Below, piece by piece: positions 32,755-42,006 of a stretch of 42,103 nucleotides of DNA. The DNA is from Komagataeibacter oboediens (lineage in GTDB: Bacteria > Pseudomonadota > Alphaproteobacteria > Acetobacterales > Acetobacteraceae). The position numbers were made by a program, and so were the translations under genes. The first letter of the stretch is position 1, and every line of letters begins with the position of its first letter. Location of the stretch: assembly GCF_003207815.1 (NCBI RefSeq), contig NZ_NKTX01000022.1:1-42103 (forward strand). The letters run 5' to 3'. The notes below the pieces were generated by a model. That model did no database searches. It saw nothing but the letters and a program-made list of their open reading frames with translations, and was not told where the DNA came from.

Positions 32755-33480
32755 TCAGGCGCGGCCCAGCAGGCTGACGGGATGGACATCAATCTTTTTG
32801 CCCCGTTTTGATACGATCCAGTCCCGGTAGTCGTAAATCGCGCCGGGAAACCCGACCAGTTTCCAGCCCACCATGTCGCGGTTGCCGCCATACATGGGAT
32901 CGGCCAGATAGCCTTCACGGACATTTTGCAGCATCAGTACAAAAAACTGGTCGGATTTCAGGGTGTCGAAAGAAATGGTGCCGCCTTCGACACCCTTCAG
33001 GAAAGTAATCTTCTGTTCTTCGGACAGATCAAGAAACGATTTGTTGAATTCTGCATGTGCGGCATGTTCCAGTTCAGCCAGTCCCGTGCGATACATTTCC
33101 GCAGGCGTCATGATGCCCTGCGGCCCCTGCTGGGGCAGTCCTTCAACAACGGGGCCAAGCCTGTAATCCTTTGCCGCCGATCCGTACGGACCGGCCAGCT
33201 GGTGGTCCAGAAAGGTCACGCATCCTGCTTCGGTCGCGCCCATTCCCAGTTCATCCGCAGGGATCAGGATATCGAACACGGCGCCCACCAGGCGTGCTTC
33301 CTGCGGTGTCAGATAGACAAGGCGCGTGGGGTCGACCACAGACAGCGGTGGTGGCGGGGCGGCCTTCCACATGCCCGTGCCACCAACATATGTGCGCGAA
33401 TAGGCCGGTTTATAGATGGAGGCCAGCGTGGTGGTCGCCAACAGCACCAGACCACCCTTCATGACATCACGCCGCTTCAT
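32755..33480 (-). CDS. Small subunit of FAD-dependent dehydrogenase (gluconate 2-dehydrogenase subunit 3 family)
   Basis: A 241-residue protein with a twin-arginine signal (MKRRDVMKGGLVLLATTTLA). The mature part has YLTPQEARLVGAVFDILIPAD and the C-terminal MYGGNRDMVGWKLVGFPGA, characteristic of the small subunit of gluconate and related dehydrogenases. It helps export the large subunit through the Tat pathway in a folded state. The ATG at 33480 has AGGAG 7 bases upstream. First gene of the small-large-cytochrome operon; the large-subunit gene begins 75 bases later. Confidence 0.9.
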   Translation of the reverse strand: MKRRDVMKGGLVLLATTTLASIYKPAYSRTYVGGTGMWKAAPPPPLSVVDPTRLVYLTPQEARLVGAVFDILIPADELGMGATEAGCVTFLDHQLAGPYGSAAKDYRLGPVVEGLPQQGPQGIMTPAEMYRTGLAELEHAAHAEFNKSFLDLSEEQKITFLKGVEGGTISFDTLKSDQFFVLMLQNVREGYLADPMYGGNRDMVGWKLVGFPGAIYDYRDWIVSKRGKKIDVHPVSLLGRA

Positions 33481-33666
33481 GACTTTACTCCTGATATACG
33501 CCGGGTGAGGGATGCCGTGTTGGACGGATGCTTTTTTCCGGGCGCGACCTGCGTTACCTGAAAAAAAGACCTGTCTGAATCCGATCCGTGCCATGGCATC
33601 ACGTCACCCCCGCAGCATGGCCGCGGGTACATGTTTTTGTGGTTTACGAATGATCGGGGTGCCGCC

Positions 33667-34866
33667 TTACAGGCTGCTGACGACATCACCCAGCCTGTGC
33701 CCCTCCAGCGTGTCCGGTAACGCAAATCCCAGGGTTATGAAGGGCAGCCGCACCGCGTTGACGCCCGCGTTGTTTGCCGGCAGCCGTTCCGTCTGGGCAA
33801 CCGGCACCAGCATGTGGCGGTCGGTTGTGATGAACAGGGCGTCGCCATCAACCAGCCGGTCATCTTCAAGTAACGTAAGCTGCTTTTTTTCGGGTGTAAG
33901 CACCATGATCCGTCCGTGTTCGGTATCGGCAAAATAGAAATTGCCCAGCGTATCAATGGCCGTGCCCATGATTGTCGGTATGTCGATCACCGTTTCGATC
34001 CGGCCGGCGCGCTGGTCATCCGTCAGGCTGGAATCCAGCAGGATGTCGGTCGGAATCCGTCGCAGCGGACCGGAAGGGGTGGAGAAATAGAACCATTTGC
34101 GGTCTGCCGTGATTTCCAGCATGTCCGAATGTACCAGTGGTCGCTTGCCCGTCCTGTCCTGCAGTATGTGCCCGTCGCGCCCGCGCAGCGGCTTGGCGGC
34201 GGTTGCGCGCAGCAGGGGGTGTTCCGACAGGCGGCGCACGGTCTCTCCGCTACGCATGTTATGGATGATGATCCCGCCCAGACCGGAATCGGTCACGAAC
34301 AAAAGATCACCCGCAATGCGCAGGTCATTCATTGCTGAACCCGGTGGCAGGATGTCCTCGCCCCATCGCAGCACCTGCATGACCCTGCCATCGCGCGGGT
34401 CCAGCTGTACCAGTTTCTGGCCATCCGGCACGGATGCGCCCTTTGTCGGGTCAATGCCCTGATCGACGATCCACAGCGTGTCGTCACTGAATATATGCAG
34501 GCCGTTGACCATCAGGAAGGCATTGCGCGGGTCATCGCCCGGTTTCCATGCGTTCCAGCTTCCACCCGGAAAGGGATGCAGCGCGCCATCGGACGCCACG
34601 CGAAAAACGCTGGGCGTATCGGCCATCAGATCCCATCGCGGCGCACCAAGGAAGAGCGTACCGTCGCGTGTGGCGGCGACGGCATTGCACAGGTAATGCG
34701 GCGAGGACGCGATAACGGTGGCCTGAATGGCCGCGGCATGCCGGGACGCCGCGGCAGCGCGCGGCATGCGGGATTCCAGTCCTGCCAGCGCTAGCCCCCC
34801 CGTCAGTCCCCACAGGGTGGCGCGGCGCGACAGGCCGTGGCCACATGCATCGGTAATGTGTGTCAT
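33667..34866 (-). CDS. Exported MRJP/Yellow-family beta-propeller protein
   Basis: A 399-residue protein with a twin-arginine signal, SRRATLWG (residues 13-20). The mature part matches the major royal jelly protein/Yellow family: FRVASDGALHPFPGGSWNAW, LWIVDQGIDPTKG, KLVQLDPRDGRVM, SAMNDLRIAGDLLFVTDSG and SGETVRRLSEHPLL. Bacterial members are periplasmic and of unknown activity; the fold is related to sugar lactonases. Placed between a GudP-type permease and an FAD dehydrogenase, a role in handling the oxidised sugar product, such as lactone opening, is possible but not proven. Confidence 0.82.
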   Translation of the reverse strand: MTHITDACGHGLSRRATLWGLTGGLALAGLESRMPRAAAASRHAAAIQATVIASSPHYLCNAVAATRDGTLFLGAPRWDLMADTPSVFRVASDGALHPFPGGSWNAWKPGDDPRNAFLMVNGLHIFSDDTLWIVDQGIDPTKGASVPDGQKLVQLDPRDGRVMQVLRWGEDILPPGSAMNDLRIAGDLLFVTDSGLGGIIIHNMRSGETVRRLSEHPLLRATAAKPLRGRDGHILQDRTGKRPLVHSDMLEITADRKWFYFSTPSGPLRRIPTDILLDSSLTDDQRAGRIETVIDIPTIMGTAIDTLGNFYFADTEHGRIMVLTPEKKQLTLLEDDRLVDGDALFITTDRHMLVPVAQTERLPANNAGVNAVRLPFITLGFALPDTLEGHRLGDVVSSL

Positions 34867-34952
34867 GAAGATGTTCTCTTGATTATTGTTTATTATTATG
34901 ACTGCCGGTCTGTACTTGCGACGTGGCCTGTAACGAACACCGTGCGCGCCCT

Positions 34953-36329
34953 TCATTCTGGCAGGGACAGACGCCTTATCTTGCCCACCACGAACAGGTA
35001 GAGCAGGATCGCAACGCCACAATGCGCGGCGACGAATACCAGCGCCCCGTCATAAGACTTCGTGATCGCAACGATGTATCCGATCACGATGGGCGTCACG
35101 ATGCCGGCAATATTGCCGATCCCGTTGAAAATGCCCGCGGCCAGACCCGGCGCTTCCCGGGGCGCAATATCGGATATGACGGCCCAGCCAATGGCAGCGA
35201 CCCCCTTGCCAAAAAAGGCGAAGGACATGATGAGCACGATCACCCAGGCCGAGTGTACGAAGTTGCACAGGCAGATGGTCGAGGCAATCGCCATGCCAAC
35301 GACATAGGGTGTCTTGCGCGCGATGTTTTCCGACCGTCCCGATCGCAGCAGCATGTCCGAAAGCGCCCCCCCGGCGATCGCACCGGCCAGTCCGCACAGC
35401 GCGGGCACGCTGGCGGCCAGTCCGGTCTGCGTCAGGGACAGCCCGCGTGACTGATGCAGGTAAAGCGGAAACCAGGTCAGGAAGAAATACAGGATGGCGG
35501 TAATGCAGTACTGCCCGCCATACACGCCCACCAGCGTCCGGTCGGTCAGCATGAAGCGGACCTGCCGCCATGTCAGCGGCCTGCGCACCCGCATGGCGCG
35601 GTCGTCAATATCCACCAGCGCGCCACCGGCGCGGATGAAGGCCAGTTCGGCGGCGTTGACCGCCGGATGGGTGGCGGGCGGCCGCATGCGCAGGAGCCAT
35701 ATCCCCGCCAGGACCACGCCTGCAATCCCCATCACGGCAAAGATGTATTCCCACCCGAATGCCTGGGTAATCCATCCCATAAGCGGCGCGAAGAACGCCA
35801 CCACCACGTACTGGGCCGAATTGAAGATGGAGGTGGCAAGACCGCGTTCAGCCGTGGGAAACCAGCTTGATACGATGCGGCTGTTGGCGGGAAAGGTGGG
35901 GGCTTCCACCAGTCCCAGCCCGGCCCACAGGATGAACAGCACGGGAAAGGCGATGGCGTGCGGGACATGGCCCATTCCCGCAATGCACAACGTACACACC
36001 GACCATGCAAACAGGCTGACACCGTACACACGGATGGAACCGAACCGGTCCAGCAGCCAGCCGCCGGGCACCTGGTTGATGACATAGGCCCAGCCGAAGG
36101 CGGAAAAGACGTAGCCCATCGCAACCGGGCTCAGCCCCAGATCATGCGAAATGGACGATCCCGCGATCCCGAGTGTCGCGCGATCACCATAGTTGATCGC
36201 GGTGATGATGAACAGGAATGCAAGAACGCTGTAGCGGACGGCGCTGCGTGGCATGGCGCGGGATGCCCCGGTGGCGATTGACGGATGCGTGGTGGCGGGG
36301 CCTGCTGTGCGCCCTCTTGTTATGGTCAC
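34953..36329 (-). CDS. MFS permease of the GudP/ExuT type (sugar acids)
   Basis: A 458-residue transporter with twelve helices. The anion:cation symporter signature is clear: FIITAINYGDRATLGIAGSSI near residue 42, FSAFGWAYVINQVPGGWLLDRFG, LVEAPTFPANSRIVSSWFP and ERGLATSIFNSAQYV. This family imports glucarate, galactarate, galactonate or hexuronates. A GTG start at 36329 has GGGAG 8 bases upstream; the ATG at 36254 is also in frame but lacks a ribosome binding site. It lies 86 bases upstream of the MRJP gene on the same strand, so the acid made by the periplasmic dehydrogenase could be imported by it. Confidence 0.88.
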   Translation of the reverse strand: MTITRGRTAGPATTHPSIATGASRAMPRSAVRYSVLAFLFIITAINYGDRATLGIAGSSISHDLGLSPVAMGYVFSAFGWAYVINQVPGGWLLDRFGSIRVYGVSLFAWSVCTLCIAGMGHVPHAIAFPVLFILWAGLGLVEAPTFPANSRIVSSWFPTAERGLATSIFNSAQYVVVAFFAPLMGWITQAFGWEYIFAVMGIAGVVLAGIWLLRMRPPATHPAVNAAELAFIRAGGALVDIDDRAMRVRRPLTWRQVRFMLTDRTLVGVYGGQYCITAILYFFLTWFPLYLHQSRGLSLTQTGLAASVPALCGLAGAIAGGALSDMLLRSGRSENIARKTPYVVGMAIASTICLCNFVHSAWVIVLIMSFAFFGKGVAAIGWAVISDIAPREAPGLAAGIFNGIGNIAGIVTPIVIGYIVAITKSYDGALVFVAAHCGVAILLYLFVVGKIRRLSLPE

Positions 36330-36504
36330 CCTGTTTTCTCCCTCGATGGCGGGACCGGTGCGGCGGGCCGGGTTGTGTCGACTGTCCTCTGGCCGCATCT
36401 GGTCCTGTGCGGAAGGGAACGCAGCGCGATGGCACAAGTCAAAATCAAACTTCGTATGGAGTGATGCAGTACGGGCATCGTTCACGGCATGGCAGTGAAC
36501 GGCG

Positions 36505-37419
36505 TCATGCAGGGCGGGTGCCGGGGCCATCCGTTGCGGTGATCTGGTCCGCGATAGCCATGACACTGCCAAGGACCGGGCTGGCATCATCGGTGCGGTG
36601 GACCATGTACAGTTCCGCCAGGATCGCGTCGCCAAACGCCAGCGGGCGGCAGATGACATTTTCGATACCGAGCCGCGAGGCTGATTCGGGAATAAGGGCA
36701 ATGCCGACCCCTGTCCTGACCATGGACAGGAGGGCATGGATCTGGGTCAGGTGATGGACAAGTCGGGGCTGGATGTTCGCGCTGACCAGCAGGCGGCGGA
36801 CAAGGTCGTGAAAATAGCCGCCACCCAGTATGGAATACATGATCAGGTCCTGTCCCTCCATATCCGCAGGCGTCAGGGCGGCGCGCGTTGCCAGCGGGTG
36901 GGTGTGGGGCAGGGCGGCCACCATGGGTTCGCTGCGGACCAGCCGGGCACGGGTATCCCGTGCGTCAAACGGGGGCCGCACGAAAGCAAGGTCGATACGG
37001 TGCGACGCAAGGGCGGCAAGCTGGTCGCGGGTGATCATTTCCTCCAGCGTCAGTTCAATATCGGGATAGGTCGCCCGCAGCGCATGGATCAGGCGTGGCA
37101 GGAAATCGTAACTGCTGGCGGGCGTGAACCCGATCGCCACCTGCCCCAGCGCGCCGCGGCCTGCGCGGCGGGCCATCAGCATCGCATCTTCCGCGTTGCG
37201 CAGCAGGCGTCGTGCCTCGGGCAGGAATATGGCGCCTGCTGCCGTCAGCCGCACGCTGCGGCTGTTGCGTTCCAGCAATTCAACGCCCAGCGCATGTTCC
37301 AGCAACTGGACCTGTCGGCTTAACGGGGGCTGGGTCATGTTCAGCCGCGCGGCCGCGCGCCCGAAATGCAGTTCCTCCGCGACGGTGACAAAGCACCGGA
37401 CCTGGGTAAGCTGAAGCAT
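36505..37419 (-). CDS. LysR-family regulator, divergent from the dehydratase gene
   Basis: A 304-residue LysR protein: MLQLTQVRCFVTVAEELHFG, then AAARLNMTQPPLSRQVQLLEHALGVELLERNSRSVRLTAAG, followed by a co-inducer domain with VAIGFTPASSYDFLPRLI and GVGIALIPESASRLG. It belongs to the group that controls catabolism of aromatic and sugar acids, often with an acid as co-inducer. ATG at 37419 begins at the conserved N-terminus. It is divergent from the IlvD/Edd dehydratase (135 bases apart) and upstream of the permease gene on its own strand, so it probably controls both. Confidence 0.87.
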   Translation of the reverse strand: MLQLTQVRCFVTVAEELHFGRAAARLNMTQPPLSRQVQLLEHALGVELLERNSRSVRLTAAGAIFLPEARRLLRNAEDAMLMARRAGRGALGQVAIGFTPASSYDFLPRLIHALRATYPDIELTLEEMITRDQLAALASHRIDLAFVRPPFDARDTRARLVRSEPMVAALPHTHPLATRAALTPADMEGQDLIMYSILGGGYFHDLVRRLLVSANIQPRLVHHLTQIHALLSMVRTGVGIALIPESASRLGIENVICRPLAFGDAILAELYMVHRTDDASPVLGSVMAIADQITATDGPGTRPA

Positions 37420-37553
37420 CAATATCAATCCTGTCTCAATCCATGCCGTATCTGGTCTGGACACCCCTGAATGCCCTTGCCCTTACTGCAACACGCAGCG
37501 CCCATTCCATCAGGCTATCGTGACCGGTCCGGGCGCGCAGGGAGAACAGAGGA

Positions 37554-39335
37554 ATGTCAGAAGAAGCCGGAACACGGCCAGAAGGCGGAAATATGGAAGG
37601 GAAGGAAAAACGTACCCTGCGCAGTGAACGCTGGTTTGGTCCCGCCGACCTGCGCAGTTTCGGCCACCGTTCCCGCGCGATGCAGATGGGGTACGACCCG
37701 CAGGACTGGGAAGGGAAGCCGGTTATCGCCATCCTGAATACCTGGTCGGACATCAACCCCTGTCACATGCATTTTCGCCAGCGTGTCGAAGATGTGAAGC
37801 GTGGGGTGCTGGAAGCGGGGGGATTTCCGATGGAACTGCCCGCGATCTCGTTGTCCGAAAACTTCATGAAGCCGACCACCATGCTGTACCGCAACATGCT
37901 GGCGATGGAGGCAGAAGAACTGCTGCGTGCCTATCCGGCGGATGGCGCGGTGCTGATGGGGGGATGCGACAAGACCACGCCCGGCCTGCTGCTGGGGGCG
38001 ACCAGCATGGATATTCCTGCGATCTATGTCCCTGCGGGTCCGATGCTGCGCGGGAACTGGCAGGGAAAGACGCTGGGTTCAGGGTCGGATTCATGGAAAT
38101 ACTGGGATGAGCTGCGCGCGGGCAAGATCACGCCAGAGGACTGGCGCGGGGTCGAGGCCGGAATTGCCCGCAGCGCGGGCACCTGCATGACCATGGGCAC
38201 GGCAAGCACCATGACCGCCGTTGCCGAGGCGATCGGCCTGTCCCTGCCGGGGGCCAGTTCCATTCCGGCGGTTGATTCCAACCATATCCGCATGGCCAAA
38301 AGCTCCGGGCGGCGGATTGTCGATATGGTGTGGGAAGACCTGAAACCGTCAAGAATCCAGACCCCGGCCGCCTTCCGCAACGCGATTGCCGTGGCAATGG
38401 CGATGGGGTGTTCGACCAATGCCATCATACATGTGATTGCCATGGCACGACGCGCGGGCGTGCCTATCGGGCTGGATGATTTTGACCGTGCCAGCCGCGA
38501 AATCCCGGTCATTGCCAATGTCCGGCCGACGGGCACGACCTACCTTATGGAAGATTTTTACTATGCCGGGGGCATTGCGGCGCTGATGAACCGGATTTCG
38601 GGTTTTCTGGACCTCGACTGCCTGACGGTGACGGGGCGCAGCGTGGGGGAAAACATCCGCGATGCAAAGGTGTGGAATGACGATGTCATAAGGCCCCTCG
38701 ACAAACCGATGTTTACAGGTGAGGCAGGGGGGGCGCTGACGGTGCTGCGGGGCAATCTTGCGCCGGATGGGTGCGTAATGAAGCCCGCCTGCTGCGATCC
38801 GAAATTTCATAAGCATCGCGAACCGGCACTGGTGTTTGATGATTATCCCACCATGAAGAAGGCGCTGGATGACGTGACGCTGGATGTCACGCCCGATCAC
38901 GTGCTTGTGCTGCGTAACGCGGGTCCACTGGGCGGGCCCGGCATGCCGGAATGGGGGATGCTGCCCATGCCCAGACGCCTGGTGCAGGAAGGATATCGCG
39001 ATATGCTGCGTCTGTCCGATGCCCGGATGAGCGGCACGAGCTATGGCGCGTGCGTGCTGCATATCGCGCCGGAAAGTTATGTGGGTGGCCCGCTGGGGTT
39101 GCTGAAGACGGGGGATATCGTCGCGGTGGATGTAGAAGAGCGCACGATCCGCATGGAAGTGTCCGATGAGGAACTCGCCCGCCGCCGCGCGGCATGGAAG
39201 CCACCTGCGCCGCGTTATGAACGGGGATATGGCTGGATGGCGGCCCACCACATGCGGCAGGCGAATGAAGGATGTGATTTCGATTTTCTGCAGACCGATT
39301 TCGGGGCGCCGGTGCCTGAACCTGTCATCTACTAA
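37554..39335 (+). CDS. Sugar-acid dehydratase of the IlvD/Edd family (L-arabonate/D-xylonate type)
   Basis: A 593-residue iron-sulfur dehydratase closely following L-arabonate dehydratase. C70 (NPCHMHFR), C138 (GGCDKT) and C211 (GTCMTMG) are the [2Fe-2S] ligands, each offset by 11 residues from the known rhizobial enzyme as I recall it, and SDARMSGTSYG carries the catalytic serine. It dehydrates aldonic acids to 2-keto-3-deoxy acids. GGGAG lies 9 bases before the ATG at 37554; ATG 37593 with AAGG upstream is also possible and would remove most of the 11-residue offset. Substrate could be a pentonate, hexonate or hexarate. A terminator follows 87 bases later. Confidence 0.9.
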   Translation: MSEEAGTRPEGGNMEGKEKRTLRSERWFGPADLRSFGHRSRAMQMGYDPQDWEGKPVIAILNTWSDINPCHMHFRQRVEDVKRGVLEAGGFPMELPAISLSENFMKPTTMLYRNMLAMEAEELLRAYPADGAVLMGGCDKTTPGLLLGATSMDIPAIYVPAGPMLRGNWQGKTLGSGSDSWKYWDELRAGKITPEDWRGVEAGIARSAGTCMTMGTASTMTAVAEAIGLSLPGASSIPAVDSNHIRMAKSSGRRIVDMVWEDLKPSRIQTPAAFRNAIAVAMAMGCSTNAIIHVIAMARRAGVPIGLDDFDRASREIPVIANVRPTGTTYLMEDFYYAGGIAALMNRISGFLDLDCLTVTGRSVGENIRDAKVWNDDVIRPLDKPMFTGEAGGALTVLRGNLAPDGCVMKPACCDPKFHKHREPALVFDDYPTMKKALDDVTLDVTPDHVLVLRNAGPLGGPGMPEWGMLPMPRRLVQEGYRDMLRLSDARMSGTSYGACVLHIAPESYVGGPLGLLKTGDIVAVDVEERTIRMEVSDEELARRRAAWKPPAPRYERGYGWMAAHHMRQANEGCDFDFLQTDFGAPVPEPVIY

Positions 39336-39421
39336 ATGCCCCCATGGCCGGGTGGACACGCGGAGGAGGCAGTGCTGCGGTACTGATCGAATGTGGGAAT
39401 GCGTGACGGCACTTCCCGGAC

Positions 39422-39445
39422 CGGTTTTGGGAAAACTGCTTTTTT
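39422..39445 (+). terminator. Rho-independent terminator after the dehydratase gene
   Basis: CGGTTTT (39422-39428) pairs with AAAACTG (39432-39438) around GGG, with one G-U pair, and the stem is followed by C and a T6 run (39440-39445). It is 87 bases downstream of the dehydratase stop. Confidence 0.65.
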
Positions 39446-39598
39446 AATCTGCACGACAGTCCGCCAGCGGGCTTCTGCAACAGTGTCCAGGGGAGCGGAA
39501 AGGAACAGACAGGTGACCATCGGGACGGGAACACGCCCCGTTTCATCAACACACATATCTGCAATACGGTTCGACACTCTGTAAAGAAGAAAAACAAG

Positions 39599-40474
39599 AT
39601 GTTCATGAAGTCGAATGCGGTTCCATCGTCATATGTGACATTGCGCCCGCGCTACATACCTTACTGGCCGTTATGGCTGGGACTGGCCGCCTGCGTGGTG
39701 GCCATGGTCTGGTCGTCCTTTATTGTTCCGGTCATACCGGACTTTGCCTGTCTTTCAACAATCGGGCTGGATGGTCTTGCGCTGGCCATGACCGTCATGG
39801 TCATGCCACGGCATTTCGTCATTGGTTTTCTGGCCTCACTCCTGCCCTTCATGATCAGCTGGCGGGTGGCGGCCATCCATGGATCGGTGCCGGGCATGGC
39901 CACATCCACGGTCGCGTTCATGATTTACCTTATGCTGTATGTGGATTGCATGGTCCATGACCGGGCAGCGGGCTGGAATGACCATTTACAGTGGCAGACG
40001 GCGACAATCCGCATATATTTCGGGTTCGACATGGTCGGGCATTTCGCGGAAAAACTTTTCGCAGGTGTTCATTCCTTCCACCACATGGAACAGGTATTTG
40101 TCGGTTTCGGTTTTCCGCCGGATGGACAGGCCGTTATTGCCGGCGGGCTGTGTGAACTGTCCGTTGCAATCGGGGTGGGGATGGGCGTCCTGACCCGGCT
40201 TGCCGGGATTGGTGGCACCCTCTATTACCTGATTGCCAATCATTATGGACGGCATTTTGGCGACGGGTTTACCTGGAACAACGCCCCTGTGGGTGGTTGG
40301 GAATATCCGATGCTCATGATCGTGGCCTTTGCCAGCTTTGCGATTGCAGGGGCGGGGAAGTTCTCGATTGATGGCTGGCTGATCGCCCATGGCTGGATGC
40401 CGCGGTTCCTGCTGCCCCTGTGCGTGTCCGACGCATGCACCCATATCCAGCGCGATGCCCGGCGAAGTGCTTGA
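39599..40474 (+). CDS. DoxX-like integral membrane protein with an N-terminal extension
   Basis: A 291-residue protein with about seven or eight membrane helices. The C-terminal half (about residues 135-265) shows the DoxX pattern: RIYFGFDMVGHFAEKLFAG, FGFP, GGLCELSVAIGVGMGVLTRLAGIGG, YYLIANHYGRHFGDGFTW and FASFAIAGAGKFSIDGWL. The first half has additional helices without a recognised match. DoxX proteins are linked to quinone or thiosulfate oxidation in some organisms, but many have no known role. AAGAAG lies about 8 bases upstream of the ATG. It stands alone between the dehydratase and the HbpS/GlcG-like pair. Confidence 0.78.
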   Translation: MFMKSNAVPSSYVTLRPRYIPYWPLWLGLAACVVAMVWSSFIVPVIPDFACLSTIGLDGLALAMTVMVMPRHFVIGFLASLLPFMISWRVAAIHGSVPGMATSTVAFMIYLMLYVDCMVHDRAAGWNDHLQWQTATIRIYFGFDMVGHFAEKLFAGVHSFHHMEQVFVGFGFPPDGQAVIAGGLCELSVAIGVGMGVLTRLAGIGGTLYYLIANHYGRHFGDGFTWNNAPVGGWEYPMLMIVAFASFAIAGAGKFSIDGWLIAHGWMPRFLLPLCVSDACTHIQRDARRSA

Positions 40475-40747
40475 CCAATACTTGTCCTGTTTGGCAGGCG
40501 TTCATGTAACACATGCTTTCTTCATGAAAAATAGTAAGAGGATCTGTCACGTAAGCGCGAGGGTTTTAATTGTTATTTGTCTGCATGGCAAAGACTGTAA
40601 TAGAATCCTTCGTGCGATATGAGACCAATTCTATCGTATGATCTGAACTGAACGACGGCTTTATTTTTCCCGGCATGTATTGGCCTGCGGGACATAAGGC
40701 GTCGTCAGGGGTTCAATAATAACATCCAGAATAAGGTAACCCTTGAA

Positions 40748-41221
40748 ATGAAGCAGATGCTTGGAGTTCTTGCATTGCTGGCGTCGTTCGCCACCCCGGC
40801 ATTCGCACAGACATCATCCACCGCGCCGCAGCTCAACATCACGACGGCGGCCGCAATGGACATGGCGCATTATGCGGTCGGGCTGGCGGAAAACCGACAC
40901 CTCAGGCTGTGCATAGCGGTCGAGGATACGGATGGAAACCTGGTTGCGTTCATCCGCATGCAGGGCGCTTACGCGGGATGCGTGGAAGCCTCGATCGCCA
41001 AGGCGAAATCAGCGGCACGATTTGCCCGCAATACGATTGAATTCTTTGACGCCGTGCGCACGCAGAACCTGCCCATCGGTTTTGTTCCGGGTATCCTGCC
41101 ATCTGCAGGGGGGGCTGTGTTCAAGCAGGGTGATACCGTAGTGGGCAGCATTGGCACCAGCGGCGATACCAACGAAAACGAACAGGCGCTGGTGATTGAT
41201 ACGGCCAAGCATTTTCATTGA
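40748..41221 (+). CDS. Secreted HbpS/GlcG-family protein
   Basis: A 157-residue protein with a signal peptide ending TPAFAQ. The HbpS/GlcG domain follows: LNITTAAAMDMAHYAVGLAEN, LRLCIAVEDTDGNLVAFIRMQGAY, IAKAKSAARFARNT and a C-terminal VVGSIGTSGDTNENEQALVIDTA. Length and layout are standard. The family is exported and binds heme or small molecules in known cases, but function in acetic acid bacteria is not established. AAGG lies about 11 bases upstream of the ATG. A second member follows 72 bases later, so they may be co-transcribed. Confidence 0.82.
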   Translation: MKQMLGVLALLASFATPAFAQTSSTAPQLNITTAAAMDMAHYAVGLAENRHLRLCIAVEDTDGNLVAFIRMQGAYAGCVEASIAKAKSAARFARNTIEFFDAVRTQNLPIGFVPGILPSAGGAVFKQGDTVVGSIGTSGDTNENEQALVIDTAKHFH

Positions 41222-41293
41222 TGCAGATGGACCGGTCGAGATTTCTTTATAAATAAAACCACGTATCCAGACACCCTTGTTTCAGGATATCCC

Positions 41294-41779
41294 ATGAAAA
41301 TCACACATATCGGGCCGCTGGCCCTTCTGGCGTGCCTTCCGGCGTTATTCAGCGCACGCGCCGATGATGCCAAATTGCTGACACGGCCGCAGTTGAGCAG
41401 TGCCGGTGCAAAAAGCCTGCTGAACGCAGCGGAAGCCGAGGCAAAGCAACGCGGCATGCAGGTCAGCATCGCGGTGGTGGATGCATCAGGTAGGTTGCTG
41501 GCCTTTACGCGCATGGATGATTCACAGACCGGCACCGACGAAACCGCCATAAAAAAGGCCCGGACGGCCGCGCTGTATCATTCACCGGGCAAGGTGCTGG
41601 CACAGCGGATCAGCCAGAACCAGGCGTTTCTGGCGACACTGCCGGGGATTACGGCCGTACCGGGATCCTGTCCGGTCATGGAGGGGAAATACCTGATCGG
41701 GGCGGTCGGGGTCAGCGGTGCGACGGATGATCTGGATAATGCCGTTGCGACGGATACGGCAACCGGTTTCCATTCCTGA
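41294..41779 (+). CDS. Secreted HbpS/GlcG-family protein
   Basis: A 161-residue protein with a signal peptide ending LFSARA. The same domain as its neighbour: QLSSAGAKSLLNAAEAEAKQRG, VSIAVVDASGRLLAFTRMDDSQTG, IKKARTAALYHSPGKVL and LIGAVGVSGATDDLDNAVATDTA. It differs from its neighbour enough to be an old duplication. AGGAT lies 7 bases upstream of the ATG. A long hairpin follows 22 bases after the stop, so the pair probably ends there. Confidence 0.82.
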   Translation: MKITHIGPLALLACLPALFSARADDAKLLTRPQLSSAGAKSLLNAAEAEAKQRGMQVSIAVVDASGRLLAFTRMDDSQTGTDETAIKKARTAALYHSPGKVLAQRISQNQAFLATLPGITAVPGSCPVMEGKYLIGAVGVSGATDDLDNAVATDTATGFHS

Positions 41780-41800
41780 AGACGCCAGTTCCTGACAGAA

Positions 41801-41847
41801 ACGGACAGATCCGGTTGCATGCAGGACATGCGGTCGGGTCTGTCCGT
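41801..41847 (+). terminator. Hairpin after the HbpS/GlcG-like pair
   Basis: ACGGACAGATCCG (41801-41813) pairs with CGGGTCTGTCCGT (41835-41847), 13 positions with one G-U pair, and the loop can form a small inner hairpin GCATG/CATGC. There is no U-tract after the stem; it probably marks the end of the transcript. Confidence 0.5.
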
Positions 41848-42006
41848 ATCATAGCACACGAAGGGAGGAATCTGAGGAGTTGCCGGGCCAGCCGCATTAT
41901 TATGCTGATCGGGCAAAGTGAATTTATTTATAATAAAGGCTGAACAGACATAACCGTTTCCAGGGCTATATTTTTTCAAAAGGGGTTATGAAAACAGGCT
42001 TTAGCA

